From assembly GCA_018710985.1 (NCBI GenBank), contig DVIV01000064.1:1-64000 (forward strand): 64,000 bases of DNA. The letters are read 5' to 3'. Each line of letters opens with the position of its first letter. Position 1 is the first letter of the stretch. The position numbers and the translations under genes were made by a program. The notes below the pieces were generated by a model. The model had not been told where the DNA came from and did no database searches. It saw only the letters and a program-made list of their open reading frames with translations. This document shows positions 1 through 10,416 of the stretch, piece after piece. The stretch comes from Candidatus Limiplasma pullicola. Lineage in GTDB: Bacteria; Bacillota; Clostridia; Christensenellales; Aristaeellaceae.

Positions 1-130
1 GAAGGTGGCAAAGCGACCCGAAGGAGTCAACCGAAACGAGCGGCGGACGCGGCCAGCGGCCGTCGCGACGATTGAGGTTGCGGACCTGCGGGTCCTCCAA
101 ACCTCCCCAAATGGGTTATTTGACAGTCTG

Positions 131-179
131 AGCAAGACGCCTCCGCTCCATTCGGGCGGAGGCGTCTTGCTGCTTTTTT
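131..179 (+). terminator. Intrinsic terminator
   Basis: Perfect 15-bp inverted repeat gcaagacgcctccgc (132-146) / gcggaggcgtcttgc (156-170) followed by a T-tract. Confidence 0.85.
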
Positions 180-199
180 CTTTTCACCATCCGGAAAGC

Positions 200-715
200 T
201 CAGGCGTTGCCGCCGGTTTCGCCCTCGTCGATGGGGTCCGGCTCCACGGGCCGCAGGTCCGGGCGGGGTTCCTCCTCGTCCGGGCTGCCTTCAGCCTCGC
301 CGGCTTCGTCCAGCTCGCTTTCCCAGCCCGTGCCGTCCGGCTCCGCGCCCGTTTCCGGCACGGCGCTTTCGCCTTCCTCCGCAGGCTCGGCTTCCGGCGC
401 GTCCGCTTCGCCTTCGGGCACGGCGCCCTCGGCTTCCACACGGGCGTAGCGCTGGGCGCGCAGCACGGTGAGCTGTTCGTCCAGGGCGCTGAGCTCGCTG
501 AGCATGTCGCCCAGGGGCTGGGGCATGGGCTCGCCCTGCTGCCACAGGTCCAGCGCCCGCACGGGGATTTCGCTCAAAAGCTCGCGCCGGCGGGTCTCGA
601 GGTTGATCTCATTCAGCTTCTGGTGGGCGTTGGTGGCCATGTTGCTGGCTCCCTTGCCCAGCGCCTCCAAACCTTTCAGAAACGCCATCTTTACGTTGTT
701 GCCCAAAGCTGCCAT
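200..715 (-). CDS. Hypothetical protein, helical N-terminus with acidic low-complexity C-terminal half
   Basis: 171-aa ORF MAALGNNVKMAFLKGLEALGKGASN...; RBS-like aaaggatgtt upstream on minus strand. Confidence 0.6.
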   Translation of the reverse strand: MAALGNNVKMAFLKGLEALGKGASNMATNAHQKLNEINLETRRRELLSEIPVRALDLWQQGEPMPQPLGDMLSELSALDEQLTVLRAQRYARVEAEGAVPEGEADAPEAEPAEEGESAVPETGAEPDGTGWESELDEAGEAEGSPDEEEPRPDLRPVEPDPIDEGETGGNA

Positions 716-948
716 GCGCTAACATCCTTTCTTGTCTTTCGACAGCGAAACAGGCCGGCATGCGGCAAACCCCCGGGCCTTCCCGCCGTGAAACATCATT
801 CCTTCATCAGTCTACGCCGTTGTCCGGCGACAGATACCCCCGGCGCGCCGCACGGACAGGCGCGCCGTTCCTCCTGTCCACCATTATACCATAGGGTGGC
901 CGGGATACGGCCTTTCCAGCCGCCGCCGGTCCAAAAGTTTACAAAAAG

Positions 949-1821
949 CTACCAGTGCAGCAGCAGCGCGTCGCTTTCGCACACAAAATGCGTGCGCTCC
1001 ACTGGCAGAATCTCGCCGTCAAGCTGCAGGCGCATGCCGGGCGATGTCAGGGTGCAGCTGCTCGCACGGTAATTGTGCGCGGGGGGATGCTTGAACAGCG
1101 TCCCCATCATGAGCGAAGGCAGGTAAAAGGGGATTTTCCAGCGGGGTACGGCATCCACCAGCTGAATGTCGAACAGGCCGTCGGCCACGTCGGCCTTTGG
1201 CGTGATGGGAATGCCCCCGCCGATGAAGCGCCCGTTGCCGACCGAGCAGATCATGTATTGCCCGTCCAGCACGACATCCGTGCCGATTTCCACATGCATG
1301 GGAATGGGCCGGAAGGCCGAAATCGCGCGCAACACCCCGTAAAGATAAGACCAGATGCCGTGAAGCCGCTCGCGCGCCGCGTTGGCAAAGTCCAGCACCA
1401 TCACGTCAAACCCCGCGCCGCCCACATTCAAAAAGAAACGGTCGTTCATCATGCCGCTGTTGACCGGGCGCGCCGGATGGGTGAGAATAAATTCCAGCGC
1501 CTCGCGCCACTCGCGCGGCGTGCCGATGGTCTTGATAAAATCGTTGCCCGTGCCGGCGGGAACCACGCCCAGCGCCGTGCGCGTGTGCCTCAGGCCGGCG
1601 GCCGTTTCGGTGAGCGTGCCGTCGCCGCCGAAGGCGATCACCGTCTCTGCCCCGCGCCCGGCGGCCTCCCGGGCCAGCTCCGTGGCGTGCCGGGGATGAT
1701 CCGTCAGGTGCTTGATGAAGTCAATGCCGCGCGCCTTGAGCAGAGCGGCCGCCTCCTCGCCGATGCGCAGGGCGCGTCCTTTGCCGGCCACGGGGTTGAT
1801 GACAAGCTCGATCACGGCCAT
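949..1821 (-). CDS. Diacylglycerol/lipid kinase family protein (YegS/DagK-like)
   Basis: MAVIELVINPVAGKGRA..., FGGDGTLTE, PAGTGNDF motifs; start placed at 1821 after an RBS rather than the long 5' extension in the ORF track. Confidence 0.9.
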   Translation of the reverse strand: MAVIELVINPVAGKGRALRIGEEAAALLKARGIDFIKHLTDHPRHATELAREAAGRGAETVIAFGGDGTLTETAAGLRHTRTALGVVPAGTGNDFIKTIGTPREWREALEFILTHPARPVNSGMMNDRFFLNVGGAGFDVMVLDFANAARERLHGIWSYLYGVLRAISAFRPIPMHVEIGTDVVLDGQYMICSVGNGRFIGGGIPITPKADVADGLFDIQLVDAVPRWKIPFYLPSLMMGTLFKHPPAHNYRASSCTLTSPGMRLQLDGEILPVERTHFVCESDALLLHW

Positions 1822-1968
1822 CCGCTCCTCTTTTGAAAAAAGCTGCGTTTCTGATTTATTGTACATCATTTGCGAAGAAAAGGGAAGATGCGCGCGTATT
1901 GTGTTTTTCAAAAAAAAGCGGTACCATAGCCCTGCCGGCCCCGGGCCGAAGCGGAAGGGAGGAAGCCA

Positions 1969-3105
1969 ATGCGGTTTTTGCATCTGTCTGATTTGCACAT
2001 CGGCCGCAGGATGAGCGGCATGAGCCTGCTCGATGATCAGCGGGCCGTGCTTGCACAGGCCGTGGAGATGGCCTCGCAGTGCGACGCGGTGCTGCTGGCC
2101 GGCGATCTCTACGACAAACCCCAGCCTGCGGCGGAGGCCATCGGGGTCGTCAGCGATTTTCTGGTGGCGTTGCGCAACCTGGAAAAGCCCGTCTTTGCCG
2201 TCAGCGGCAACCACGACTCGCCCGAGCAGGTGGCCTATTGCCGCGAGCTGCTGGGCCGGTGCGGGGTGTTTCTTTCCCCGGCGTTTGACGGCGCGCTGCA
2301 TGGGCATACCCTGCGCGACGCCCATGGCGAGGTGCGCGTGTGGCTGATGCCTTTTTTGCGCCCGTCCACCGTGCGTCCGTATTTTGAGAACGTGCGTACC
2401 TTCGAGGACGCGGTGCGTGCGGCGCTGTCCACCGTCGTGCGGGAGCCGGGCGTGCGGCAGGTGCTGGTGGGGCACCAGTACGTCACCGGCGCCGCGGTCT
2501 GCGATTCGGAAACCCTTTCGCTGGGCGGGACGGATCAGGTGAGCGCCGCACTGTTTGAAGGGTTTGACTATGTGGCGCTGGGTCACCTGCATTCGCCCCA
2601 GAGGCTGTGCGGCGGGCGCGTGCGTTACTGTGGCTCGCCGCTGAAATACTCGCTTTCGGAGGAGCGCCAGCGCAAGGCGGCACTACTGGTGGATCTGGGG
2701 CCGGAGGGCCTGCGCGGCGTGGAGGAGCGCCCCTTTGCGCCCCTGCGCGATCTGCGCACGGTGCGCGGAACGCTGCAGGCGCTTACCGCCCCCGAATGCT
2801 ACAGCGAGGACTATGTCTATGCCGAGCTGACCGATGAGGAGGCATTGGCCGATCCGATCGGCGCATTGCGCGTCACCTATCCCAACCTGATCGGCATGCG
2901 GGTGCGCAACAGCCGCACAAACGACGGCCTCGCGCAGGTGGAAGCGGAGGTGGAGGCGGCGGAAAAGCGCACGCCGCTGGAGCATTTCACGGCGTTCTAC
3001 GAGGCGCAGAACAACGGCGTGCCGCCGGACGAGCGGCGCCTTGCGGTGATGCGGCAGGTGATTGAGGAAGCGGAGGCGATGCGGCATGCGGCCCATCAGG
3101 CTTGA
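1969..3105 (+). CDS. sbcD: Exonuclease SbcCD subunit D
   Basis: MRFLHLSDLHIGRR, AGDLYD, SGNHDS metallophosphoesterase motifs. Confidence 0.95.
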   Translation: MRFLHLSDLHIGRRMSGMSLLDDQRAVLAQAVEMASQCDAVLLAGDLYDKPQPAAEAIGVVSDFLVALRNLEKPVFAVSGNHDSPEQVAYCRELLGRCGVFLSPAFDGALHGHTLRDAHGEVRVWLMPFLRPSTVRPYFENVRTFEDAVRAALSTVVREPGVRQVLVGHQYVTGAAVCDSETLSLGGTDQVSAALFEGFDYVALGHLHSPQRLCGGRVRYCGSPLKYSLSEERQRKAALLVDLGPEGLRGVEERPFAPLRDLRTVRGTLQALTAPECYSEDYVYAELTDEEALADPIGALRVTYPNLIGMRVRNSRTNDGLAQVEAEVEAAEKRTPLEHFTAFYEAQNNGVPPDERRLAVMRQVIEEAEAMRHAAHQA

Positions 3106-5698
3106 AATGAGCGCCTTCGGCCCCTACGCGGGGCTGGAGACGGTGGATTTTACCCTTTTGGGCGAAAGCGGCCTGTTTCTGATCGCCGGGGATACCGGCG
3201 CGGGCAAGACCACGCTGTTCGACGCCATTTCCTTCGCGCTCTACGGGGTGGCCTCCGGCGGGACCAAACGCCGCAGCGGCAAGAGCTTCCGAAGCGATTT
3301 TGCAAGGGCGGAGGATGAAACCTGGATACGCTTCACCTTTGAGAGCGGCGGCAAGCGCTGGACCGTGCGCCGAAGCCCCGAATACCTCAAGCCCGGCCGC
3401 AAAACGCCGCGGCCGGCCGAGGCGGAGCTCGTCTGCGAGGACGGTGCTGTTCAGAGCCGCATCGACGCGGTCAATGCCGCGGTGGAGGAGCTGCTGGGGC
3501 TGGACGCGGCGCAGTTTGCGCAGGTGGCCATGATCGCCCAGGGGGATTTCCTCTCCATCCTCCGTGCGGACAGTCAGAAGCGCGCGCTGATCTTCCGCCG
3601 TATCTTCGATACGCAGCTGTACGAAAACATCACCCAGATCCTGCGTGACCGACGCGCCCAGGCGCAAAGCGGGCTGGATCAGGCGCAGGCCGCCTACGCC
3701 GCGCTGGCCGCGCAGGCGGGCGTGGACACCCCGCCAGAATGGCGGGAGCCCGCCGCCGCCAGCGTATACGGCGCGCGGCTGCTGGAAAAGCTGCGCACAC
3801 AGCAGGACACCGACCGGGAGGCGCTCAGGCAGGCCAGCCGGATGCGGGAGACGGCGCAGCGCGAGCTGCGCCAGGCGGAGGCCGAGCTGGCCAACGTGCA
3901 GGCGCACAACCGCGGTGTGAAAAGCCTTTCGGAGAAACGGGCGGAAACGCTTGCTCTGCGCGCGCAGCAGCCGGAGATGGACGAGCTGAAGAAGACGCTG
4001 GACCGTGTGCGCCGCGCCCGCGCCGTGCACCGGCTGGAAGAAGCCGCCCAGCGTGAGAATGCGCGTCTTGAGGCGCTGGACGGGCGCATCCGGGAACAGG
4101 AGGTTGCCGTTGCCGGAGCCGAGGCCGCAGAAAAAGAGGCGGCGGAGCGCGCAGCGCAGGTTCGGGCGTGGCAGGAGCGCATGGAGGACCTGCAGCGCAA
4201 GCGGGACCGCCTGGCCGAGGTGCTCCCTCTGTTTGACGCCCATCGCAAGGCGGCCGGGACGTTGGAAAATTGCAACACTGCGCTGGCCCGCGCGCTGGAG
4301 GCTCGCGAGGCCGCCGCTGCCCGCTACGCGGAGCTGTCCGCGGCCTATCTGGCCGATCAGGCGGGCGTGCTGGCGGATCTGCTCCGCCCCGGACAGCCCT
4401 GTCCGGTGTGTGGCGCATTAGAGCATCCCGCCCGTGCGCAGCATCTGGACGCGGCGCCGGGCAAGGCGCAGGTGGATGCCGCCGCCGCGCAGCGCGACAA
4501 AACCGACCGTGCCGCCAGCCGCGCCGGGGAGGAATGCGCCGCGGCCCGAAGCGATCTTGAGCATCTGCGCGAGCGGCTGACCGGCGTTATCGGCGGCAAG
4601 GCGCCCGACGAAGCGCTGGAGGCGGAATGCCGGGAAAAACACGCGCGCTTTTCCCGAATGATCAACGAACTGCGCCAGAGCATTGAGGAGGCGCAGCGCG
4701 ATCATCAGGCGGCCCGCAGCGCCCTTGAGGCCGCGCGGGCCCTGCTGAGCGGCAGCCGGAGCGAGCGTGCGGCGCAGCAGGAGGCAGCCCGGTCCGCGGA
4801 GGCGGCCTGGCGTGATGCCCTGGGCGACGAAGGCTTTGACGGCGAGACAGCCTACCGTGCCGCGCTGGTGGGGGAGCAGGAGGAAGAGGCCATGGCCGCG
4901 CGCCTGTCGAAGTACGAAAACGCGCTTTCGGCAGCGGAGGCGGCGCTGGCCAGCCTGGCCGAACTGTGGGAGGGCAGGCAGCCCGTGGACGGCGAGGCGC
5001 TCAGGGCCCGTACGGAGGAGCTGCGGGTTCAGGCCGAAACGCTGCTGCGGCAGGAAAAGGAGGCGGATGCGCGCCTGGCGCACAACAGCCGCCTGCTGCC
5101 GCAGCTGGAGAACGGCGTGAGGGAAACGCAGGAGCGTCTGGAGGACTTCGGCGTGCTGGATGACCTGTACCGCACGGCGTCGGGCAACGTGCGCGGCGCG
5201 CGGAAGATCCCGCTGGAAAACTACCTGTTGCAATACTATTTCCGAAGAGTCATCATTGCGGCCAACGTGCGTCTTACGCGCATGTCGGAGGGTCGGTTCA
5301 GCCTGTGCCAGAAGCAGGAGGAGGGCCTGGGCGGCAAGGCGGGGCTTGCGCTGGACGTGCTGGACCGCCACACCGGCAAGGTGCGCGACGTGGGCACGCT
5401 CTCCGGCGGGGAGTCGTTTCTGGCGTCGCTGGCCATGGCGCTGGGCTTTGCCGACGTGGTGCAGGCACGGCGCGGAGGCGTTCGGCTGGACACGCTGTTT
5501 ATCGACGAGGGGTTCGGCACGCTGGACGAGGAAACGCTGCTCCGCGCCTTGAACGTGCTTGAGGAGCTGGCCGGCGGACGGCGGCTGATCGGTGTGATTT
5601 CGCATGTGGCCGCGCTCAAGGAATGCATCCCCAGGAAGATCGAGGTGCGCGCGTCGCCCGCGGGCGGAAGCGCTGTCAGCGTCGTCTGCGAGGATTGA
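3086..5698 (+). CDS. sbcC: Exonuclease SbcCD subunit C (SMC-like ATPase)
   Basis: N-term GDTGAGKTTLFDAI Walker A, CPVCG zinc hook (PGQPCPVCGALEHP), C-term LSGGESFLASLAMALGFADVV and FIDEGFGTLDEETL. Confidence 0.95.
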   Translation: MRPIRLEMSAFGPYAGLETVDFTLLGESGLFLIAGDTGAGKTTLFDAISFALYGVASGGTKRRSGKSFRSDFARAEDETWIRFTFESGGKRWTVRRSPEYLKPGRKTPRPAEAELVCEDGAVQSRIDAVNAAVEELLGLDAAQFAQVAMIAQGDFLSILRADSQKRALIFRRIFDTQLYENITQILRDRRAQAQSGLDQAQAAYAALAAQAGVDTPPEWREPAAASVYGARLLEKLRTQQDTDREALRQASRMRETAQRELRQAEAELANVQAHNRGVKSLSEKRAETLALRAQQPEMDELKKTLDRVRRARAVHRLEEAAQRENARLEALDGRIREQEVAVAGAEAAEKEAAERAAQVRAWQERMEDLQRKRDRLAEVLPLFDAHRKAAGTLENCNTALARALEAREAAAARYAELSAAYLADQAGVLADLLRPGQPCPVCGALEHPARAQHLDAAPGKAQVDAAAAQRDKTDRAASRAGEECAAARSDLEHLRERLTGVIGGKAPDEALEAECREKHARFSRMINELRQSIEEAQRDHQAARSALEAARALLSGSRSERAAQQEAARSAEAAWRDALGDEGFDGETAYRAALVGEQEEEAMAARLSKYENALSAAEAALASLAELWEGRQPVDGEALRARTEELRVQAETLLRQEKEADARLAHNSRLLPQLENGVRETQERLEDFGVLDDLYRTASGNVRGARKIPLENYLLQYYFRRVIIAANVRLTRMSEGRFSLCQKQEEGLGGKAGLALDVLDRHTGKVRDVGTLSGGESFLASLAMALGFADVVQARRGGVRLDTLFIDEGFGTLDEETLLRALNVLEELAGGRRLIGVISHVAALKECIPRKIEVRASPAGGSAVSVVCED

Positions 5699-5792
5699 GG
5701 CTTGTCCGTGAGGGAACGGATGTGATATAATCAGACAACGAAAGGCGGTCTGCCCAAGGGATCGCCGGAAACAGAAAGGATGTGTGGTTTCC

Positions 5793-6290
5793 ATGAAAAG
5801 AATGACGCTGCGGCTCGTGATGCTCCTGATGGCGGCCCTGATGGCCTGCGCGCCCGCCATGGCCGAGGTGGACGCCTTCACCAGCGCCTCCGTGACCGAT
5901 TTCTACGGCGACAACGCGCTCGCCGGTGACGAGCTGATGAACGCCATCAACTCCTTCTCCGGCTTCTATCTGGTATGCACCACCAACCCCGACGGAAGCG
6001 CCAACGCGGGCTACTTCATCTATGGCTGCGCGGAGCTGGACGGCAAGTATTACCTCAAGATGGGCCTGGCTGAGAACCAGAGCCGCCAGAACCTGCTCAC
6101 CAATGGCGAAGGTGTGGCCGTGTATGCCGCTACGCCTGCCGGCGGCGAGGAGGATCAGCTTTATGCCGTGTCCGGCGCGCGCATGCGCTTCACCGTGACC
6201 ACTGACGCCGATGTGCTGGCCGCGCTGGAAGTGGAAGAGGGCGGTTCCACCATCGTGTGCGAAATCACTGAAACCAAGTCTCTGGGCTGA
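5793..6290 (+). CDS. Secreted PPOX-like/pyridoxamine-oxidase-fold protein
   Basis: Signal peptide MKRMTLRLVMLLMAALMACAPAMA followed by a domain with flavin-reductase/PPOX-like pattern (GFYLVCTTNPDGSANAGYFIYGCAEL). Confidence 0.5.
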   Translation: MKRMTLRLVMLLMAALMACAPAMAEVDAFTSASVTDFYGDNALAGDELMNAINSFSGFYLVCTTNPDGSANAGYFIYGCAELDGKYYLKMGLAENQSRQNLLTNGEGVAVYAATPAGGEEDQLYAVSGARMRFTVTTDADVLAALEVEEGGSTIVCEITETKSLG

Positions 6291-6308
6291 TCCGGGATGC
6301 TTACCACA

Positions 6309-6342
6309 GGGACCGCTGACGGCTGCGTCAGCGGTCCTTTTT
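6309..6342 (+). terminator. Intrinsic terminator
   Basis: ggaccgctgac/gtcagcggtcc stem followed by ttttt. Confidence 0.85.
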
Positions 6343-6396
6343 GGTTGGCGTGGGGGAGGGGTCCCGCCTCTCCCACGAATTGCATCGGCCAAAACC

Positions 6397-6424
6397 TTGA
6401 CAGCCGCCGCGCAGGGGTTATAAT
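6397..6424 (+). promoter_or_regulatory. SigA-type promoter for ilvE
   Basis: TTGACA - 16 bp - TATAAT. Confidence 0.7.
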
Positions 6425-6497
6425 AAGGGTTAGCGCCTGGACGCTGAAATGATCTTGCTTTCCATGGAACGCAGGAGGATGTGGAGGAAGAAGCGGT

Positions 6498-7568
6498 ATG
6501 AACGTACAAATGAATCTGTCCCGGAATCTGAAAGACAAGCCGGCCGATGAGAGCAAGCTGGGCTTTGGCCACATCTTCACCGACCATATGCTCATGATCA
6601 ACTACACCGACGGCAAGGGCTGGCACGACGCCCGCATCGTGCCCTACGGCAACCTTTCGCTGGACCCCGCCTGTCAGGTTCTGCACTATGGCCAGGAGAT
6701 TTTCGAGGGCCTCAAGTGCTACCGCACGCCGCAGGGCGGCTTCAACCTCTTCCGTCCCCGCGCCAATTTTGAGCGCTTCGCCCGCAGCGCCGAGCGCATG
6801 GGCATGGCGCCCCTGCCCGTGGAGGACGGTCTGGAAACGCTGATGGCCCTTCTGGACGTGGAAAAGGAATGGACCCCCCATCAGGAGGGCACCTCCCTTT
6901 ACATCCGCCCCACGATGATCGCCACCGACAACCATCTGGGCGTGTCCACCTCCAGCACGTATCTCTACTACGTCATCCTCTCGCCCTCCGGCGCGTACTA
7001 CGCTTCGGGCCTGGCCCCGGTGGGCATCTATGTGGAGGATTCCTATGTGCGCGCCGTGCGCGGCGGCATCGGCTTCGCCAAGACCGGCGGCAACTACGCG
7101 GCGAGCATCCTGGCCGGCATGAACGCCAAGCACAGCGGCTATGCGCAGGTTTTGTGGCTGGACGGCGTGCATCAGCGCTACATCGAGGAAGTCGGCGCCA
7201 TGAACATGATGTTCGTCTACGAGGACCGCAGGATCGTTACGCCCGTCCTCAACGGCAGCATCCTGCCCGGCATCACCCGCGACAGCGTGCTCAAGCTGGG
7301 CAAGCATCTGGGCTATGAGACCGAGGAAGCCCGCATGGACATCCACGATGTGATCGCCGATATCAAGGCCGGCCGCGTGACCGAGGCATTCGGCACCGGC
7401 ACCGCCGCGGTGGTCTCGCCCGTCAACAAGATCCGCTTCCAGGGCGAGGAGATCGGCATCGGGGACGGCGGCATCGGCCATATCACCCAGCAGCTTTACG
7501 ACGTGCTCACGGGCATCCAGTTCGGCAAGACGGACGATCCCATGGGTTGGGTCGTTCACCTGAAATAA
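6498..7568 (+). CDS. ilvE: Branched-chain amino acid aminotransferase
   Basis: Class IV aminotransferase: GQEIFEGLKCYR, LYIRPTMIA, EEVGAMNMMFVYE, GSILPGITRDSVL. Confidence 0.95.
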   Translation: MNVQMNLSRNLKDKPADESKLGFGHIFTDHMLMINYTDGKGWHDARIVPYGNLSLDPACQVLHYGQEIFEGLKCYRTPQGGFNLFRPRANFERFARSAERMGMAPLPVEDGLETLMALLDVEKEWTPHQEGTSLYIRPTMIATDNHLGVSTSSTYLYYVILSPSGAYYASGLAPVGIYVEDSYVRAVRGGIGFAKTGGNYAASILAGMNAKHSGYAQVLWLDGVHQRYIEEVGAMNMMFVYEDRRIVTPVLNGSILPGITRDSVLKLGKHLGYETEEARMDIHDVIADIKAGRVTEAFGTGTAAVVSPVNKIRFQGEEIGIGDGGIGHITQQLYDVLTGIQFGKTDDPMGWVVHLK

Positions 7569-7605
7569 ATCATTTGCCTGAGCAGAGGGGAAAGGGGGTC
7601 GCCGC

Positions 7606-8652
7606 GTGCTCAGAGAAGTGACCCTTCATGCGGATTGGTGCGAGATGACCATGAGCATGATGCGTGAAAAACAATTCGAGGCATGCGAGCGCCGGCTTTT
7701 TGCCCATCCGGGGGTGGGGCTGTTTGCGCCGGAGGCCACCGAGGCGGACGCGCAGGCCCTGCTGGCCGGCTCGTTTGACGATGTGGGCGGCAGGAGCCGC
7801 CACACGCTGGCAACGCTGGAGGGGCTGCGCGCGGCCGTGATGGAGCGCCTGCCCAAGGAGGCGCTCTATATCAGCGCGGGCGAGATGCAACTGGTGGAAC
7901 GCCTGCTCATCAATGACGGCGAGCTGCTTCTGGGCGACTGGGACGACCTGGGTGCGGCGGAGGCGCTGGTCAGCCGCCTGTGGTGCAGCTTTCATGCCGA
8001 GGGCGACGATTGGACGCTGCTGTTGCCCAAGGCGCTGCACGATCCGCTGGCACGCGCCATCGCCGCCGAGGAAGCGCCCGCCGCGCGCGAGCGCCTGTTT
8101 CGCTACGACGCGACCATCCACGGACTGCTCTACATCGCGGGGCTTCTGCACTCGGCGCAGCCTGTCGGCTTTTTCATGCATGATGTGATGCATGAGGATG
8201 GGCAGGCCGCGATGCAGATCGCGCGGCGCTATCTGCAAGCGTCCTTTGAATACGTGACCGACGCCAACGGCGATCTGATTCTCCTGCATCCCGGCCTGGC
8301 CGATCCCTACCGCCTGGTGGGCGGCGAGCGGGCCGACGGGGGGATTTTCACGCTGGAATTGTCTCAGGAGATGATCGCAGGGGGCATGAACGGCATTCTG
8401 CCGGAGGAAGAGCCGCTCAACGACGCCCTGTGCGGCGCGCTGAGCGGCGCGCTTCGACCCGAATACGAGCTGGGCGAAGCTGCCGAGGACCTGCGCATGC
8501 TGGCCAAGCAGGGCGTGAGCCTGAGGGAAATGGAAAACGTGATGGCCTCGATGCTGGCGGTTCTGCCCACGCAGGCCATGAAGGATGCGCTCAAGCGCCT
8601 CTACCTGTGCACGCCGCACTGGATGGGCCTCAGGGCTGCGCTCGCACACTGA
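7606..8652 (+). CDS. Hypothetical protein
   Basis: 348-aa ORF in the same direction as neighbours with tight spacing; no family recognised. Confidence 0.65.
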   Translation: MLREVTLHADWCEMTMSMMREKQFEACERRLFAHPGVGLFAPEATEADAQALLAGSFDDVGGRSRHTLATLEGLRAAVMERLPKEALYISAGEMQLVERLLINDGELLLGDWDDLGAAEALVSRLWCSFHAEGDDWTLLLPKALHDPLARAIAAEEAPAARERLFRYDATIHGLLYIAGLLHSAQPVGFFMHDVMHEDGQAAMQIARRYLQASFEYVTDANGDLILLHPGLADPYRLVGGERADGGIFTLELSQEMIAGGMNGILPEEEPLNDALCGALSGALRPEYELGEAAEDLRMLAKQGVSLREMENVMASMLAVLPTQAMKDALKRLYLCTPHWMGLRAALAH

Positions 8653-8658
8653 CAAGCT

Positions 8659-9516
8659 ATGAAACGTTATGATTTTACCGTGCCGGAAAACGCGCGGGGC
8701 ACCCGCCTGTTCGCCTGCGCCTGCCGGATGCTTCCGCAGGTGCCGGCCTACGCATTGCGCCATGCCTTCCAGAAGCGCGACGTGAAGGTCGATGGCCGTC
8801 GGGTGGACCTGTCCGCCATGGCGCAGCCCGGCACGGAGGTATGCATCTATACCGACGAGGCACGGGAAAAAACCGTGCCTGTCGTCTATCAGGACGAAAA
8901 TGTGCTGATGGTGGTCAAACCGGCGGGCATCAGCTGCGAACCGGATCGCAGGGGTGGAAGAACGCTGCCCCAGCTTCTGCAGGAGCAGCTGGGTTCCGCA
9001 GCCGGGGATGCGCTTCTGTGCCACCGGCTGGACAACCCCACGGAGGGGCTGCTGCTGCTGGCCCGCACGCCAGACGTGCAAAAGGCGGCGCAGGACGCGT
9101 TCCGCCGGGGCGAGGTCCGCAAGGAATACGAGTGTCTGGTGCGCGGGACGCCCAGCCCGCGGCACGCGATATTGGAGGACTGGCTCGTCAAGGACGCGCT
9201 CCACGCGCGCGTGCGGGTGCTCGCCCGTGAGGCAGAGGGCGCCAAGCGCATCGTGACCGAATACGACGTGCTGGAACCCGGCGACTGCGCCCGCCTGCGC
9301 GTCAGGCTGCATACAGGGCGCACGCATCAGATCCGCGCGCACATGGCCTTTATCGGCCATCCGCTCCTAGGCGACGATCAGTACGGCGACCGGGACTTCA
9401 ACCGCGCGATGAAGGCGCGAAGACTCATGCTGTGCGCCGTGTCCCTCACGCTGCAGACCACCGGGCCGCTGGCCTATCTGAGCGGGCGCACGTTTACCGT
9501 CGCGCCCTCGTTTTGA
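8659..9516 (+). CDS. RluA-family pseudouridine synthase
   Basis: VVKPAGISCEP, CHRLDNPTEGLLLLART, GRTHQIRAHMAFIGHPLLGD motifs. Confidence 0.93.
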   Translation: MKRYDFTVPENARGTRLFACACRMLPQVPAYALRHAFQKRDVKVDGRRVDLSAMAQPGTEVCIYTDEAREKTVPVVYQDENVLMVVKPAGISCEPDRRGGRTLPQLLQEQLGSAAGDALLCHRLDNPTEGLLLLARTPDVQKAAQDAFRRGEVRKEYECLVRGTPSPRHAILEDWLVKDALHARVRVLAREAEGAKRIVTEYDVLEPGDCARLRVRLHTGRTHQIRAHMAFIGHPLLGDDQYGDRDFNRAMKARRLMLCAVSLTLQTTGPLAYLSGRTFTVAPSF

Positions 9517-9531
9517 CGGGAGTGGAAACAC

Positions 9532-10383
9532 ATGACGGAATCCTCCGTTGCCCTGATTGCCATGGATATGGACGGCACGCTGCTGGATTCGCACCAGCGC
9601 CTCACCCCGGGCAACCTGATAACCCTGCGCGAGGCACAGGAAGCCGGCATTCGTCTGGCCATCTGCAGCGGCCGGCTGCCGGGCGACGTGGCCATGTTTC
9701 TGGATGAGGCCGGCCTGTCCGATTGCGCCATCCTCTCGCTCAACGGGGCCTATTGCCTTGAACGGTGTATGGAGGGCGCGTTTTTCAACCGGACGCTGGA
9801 CGGCGAAACGCTGGACGCGACGGTGGAAATTCTCTGCCACGCGCGGTTTCCCTTCGGGTGCTTCGCCCAAAACCGGCTGGCCATCTTCGAGGGCGATTTT
9901 CCGGTGGAAGGCGAGTTTTGGGGCACATATACCCGCGGCCGCTTCGCGCCGCAGTATCTCTACGGCGTGTCGGGACTTCATGCCCTGAAAGCGCAGGGTG
10001 TAAACAAGCTGCTGTGCATGGCGCAGGATGAGGCAAAGCTGGAGCGCGTCCGACGCGAGCTGGCGGCGCTGCCCGGCCTGGACGTGACCAGCTCATGGAG
10101 CATGAATCTGGAGCTGATGCCCGCCGGGGTGAACAAGGGCCTGGCGGTAGCCGCCCTGGCGCAGAGGCTGGGCATCGGGCCGGCGCGCGTGATGGCTCTG
10201 GGTGACTATGACAACGATGTGAGCATGCTGTCGTATGCGGGGGTGAGCGTAGCCATGGCGAACGCCAGTGAGCAGGCGCGTGCGGCAGCCGGATACCGCA
10301 CCTTCAGCAACGACGAGGATGGCGTGGCTTATGCCATCCGGCGCTACGCGCTGGACGGCAGTCCGGCCAGGGAAACACCGTGA
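9532..10383 (+). CDS. Cof-type HAD-IIB hydrolase
   Basis: MDMDGTLLDS, GDYDNDVSML, VSVAMANAS. Confidence 0.93.
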   Translation: MTESSVALIAMDMDGTLLDSHQRLTPGNLITLREAQEAGIRLAICSGRLPGDVAMFLDEAGLSDCAILSLNGAYCLERCMEGAFFNRTLDGETLDATVEILCHARFPFGCFAQNRLAIFEGDFPVEGEFWGTYTRGRFAPQYLYGVSGLHALKAQGVNKLLCMAQDEAKLERVRRELAALPGLDVTSSWSMNLELMPAGVNKGLAVAALAQRLGIGPARVMALGDYDNDVSMLSYAGVSVAMANASEQARAAAGYRTFSNDEDGVAYAIRRYALDGSPARETP

Positions 10384-10416
10384 GGCGGGGAACGCCGAAA
10401 CGCATTGATCGCATCC

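Noticed and set aside
5-1072. 355-aa ORF (plus) at window start
   Set aside because: Runs through a perfect intrinsic terminator (131-179) and is antisense to a better minus-strand ORF; no domain signal. The true upstream gene appears to end near 75 and is cut by the window.
6425-6497. T-box leader upstream of ilvE
   Set aside because: Leader from promoter to start is only about 70 nt and lacks a T-box sequence and antiterminator fold.
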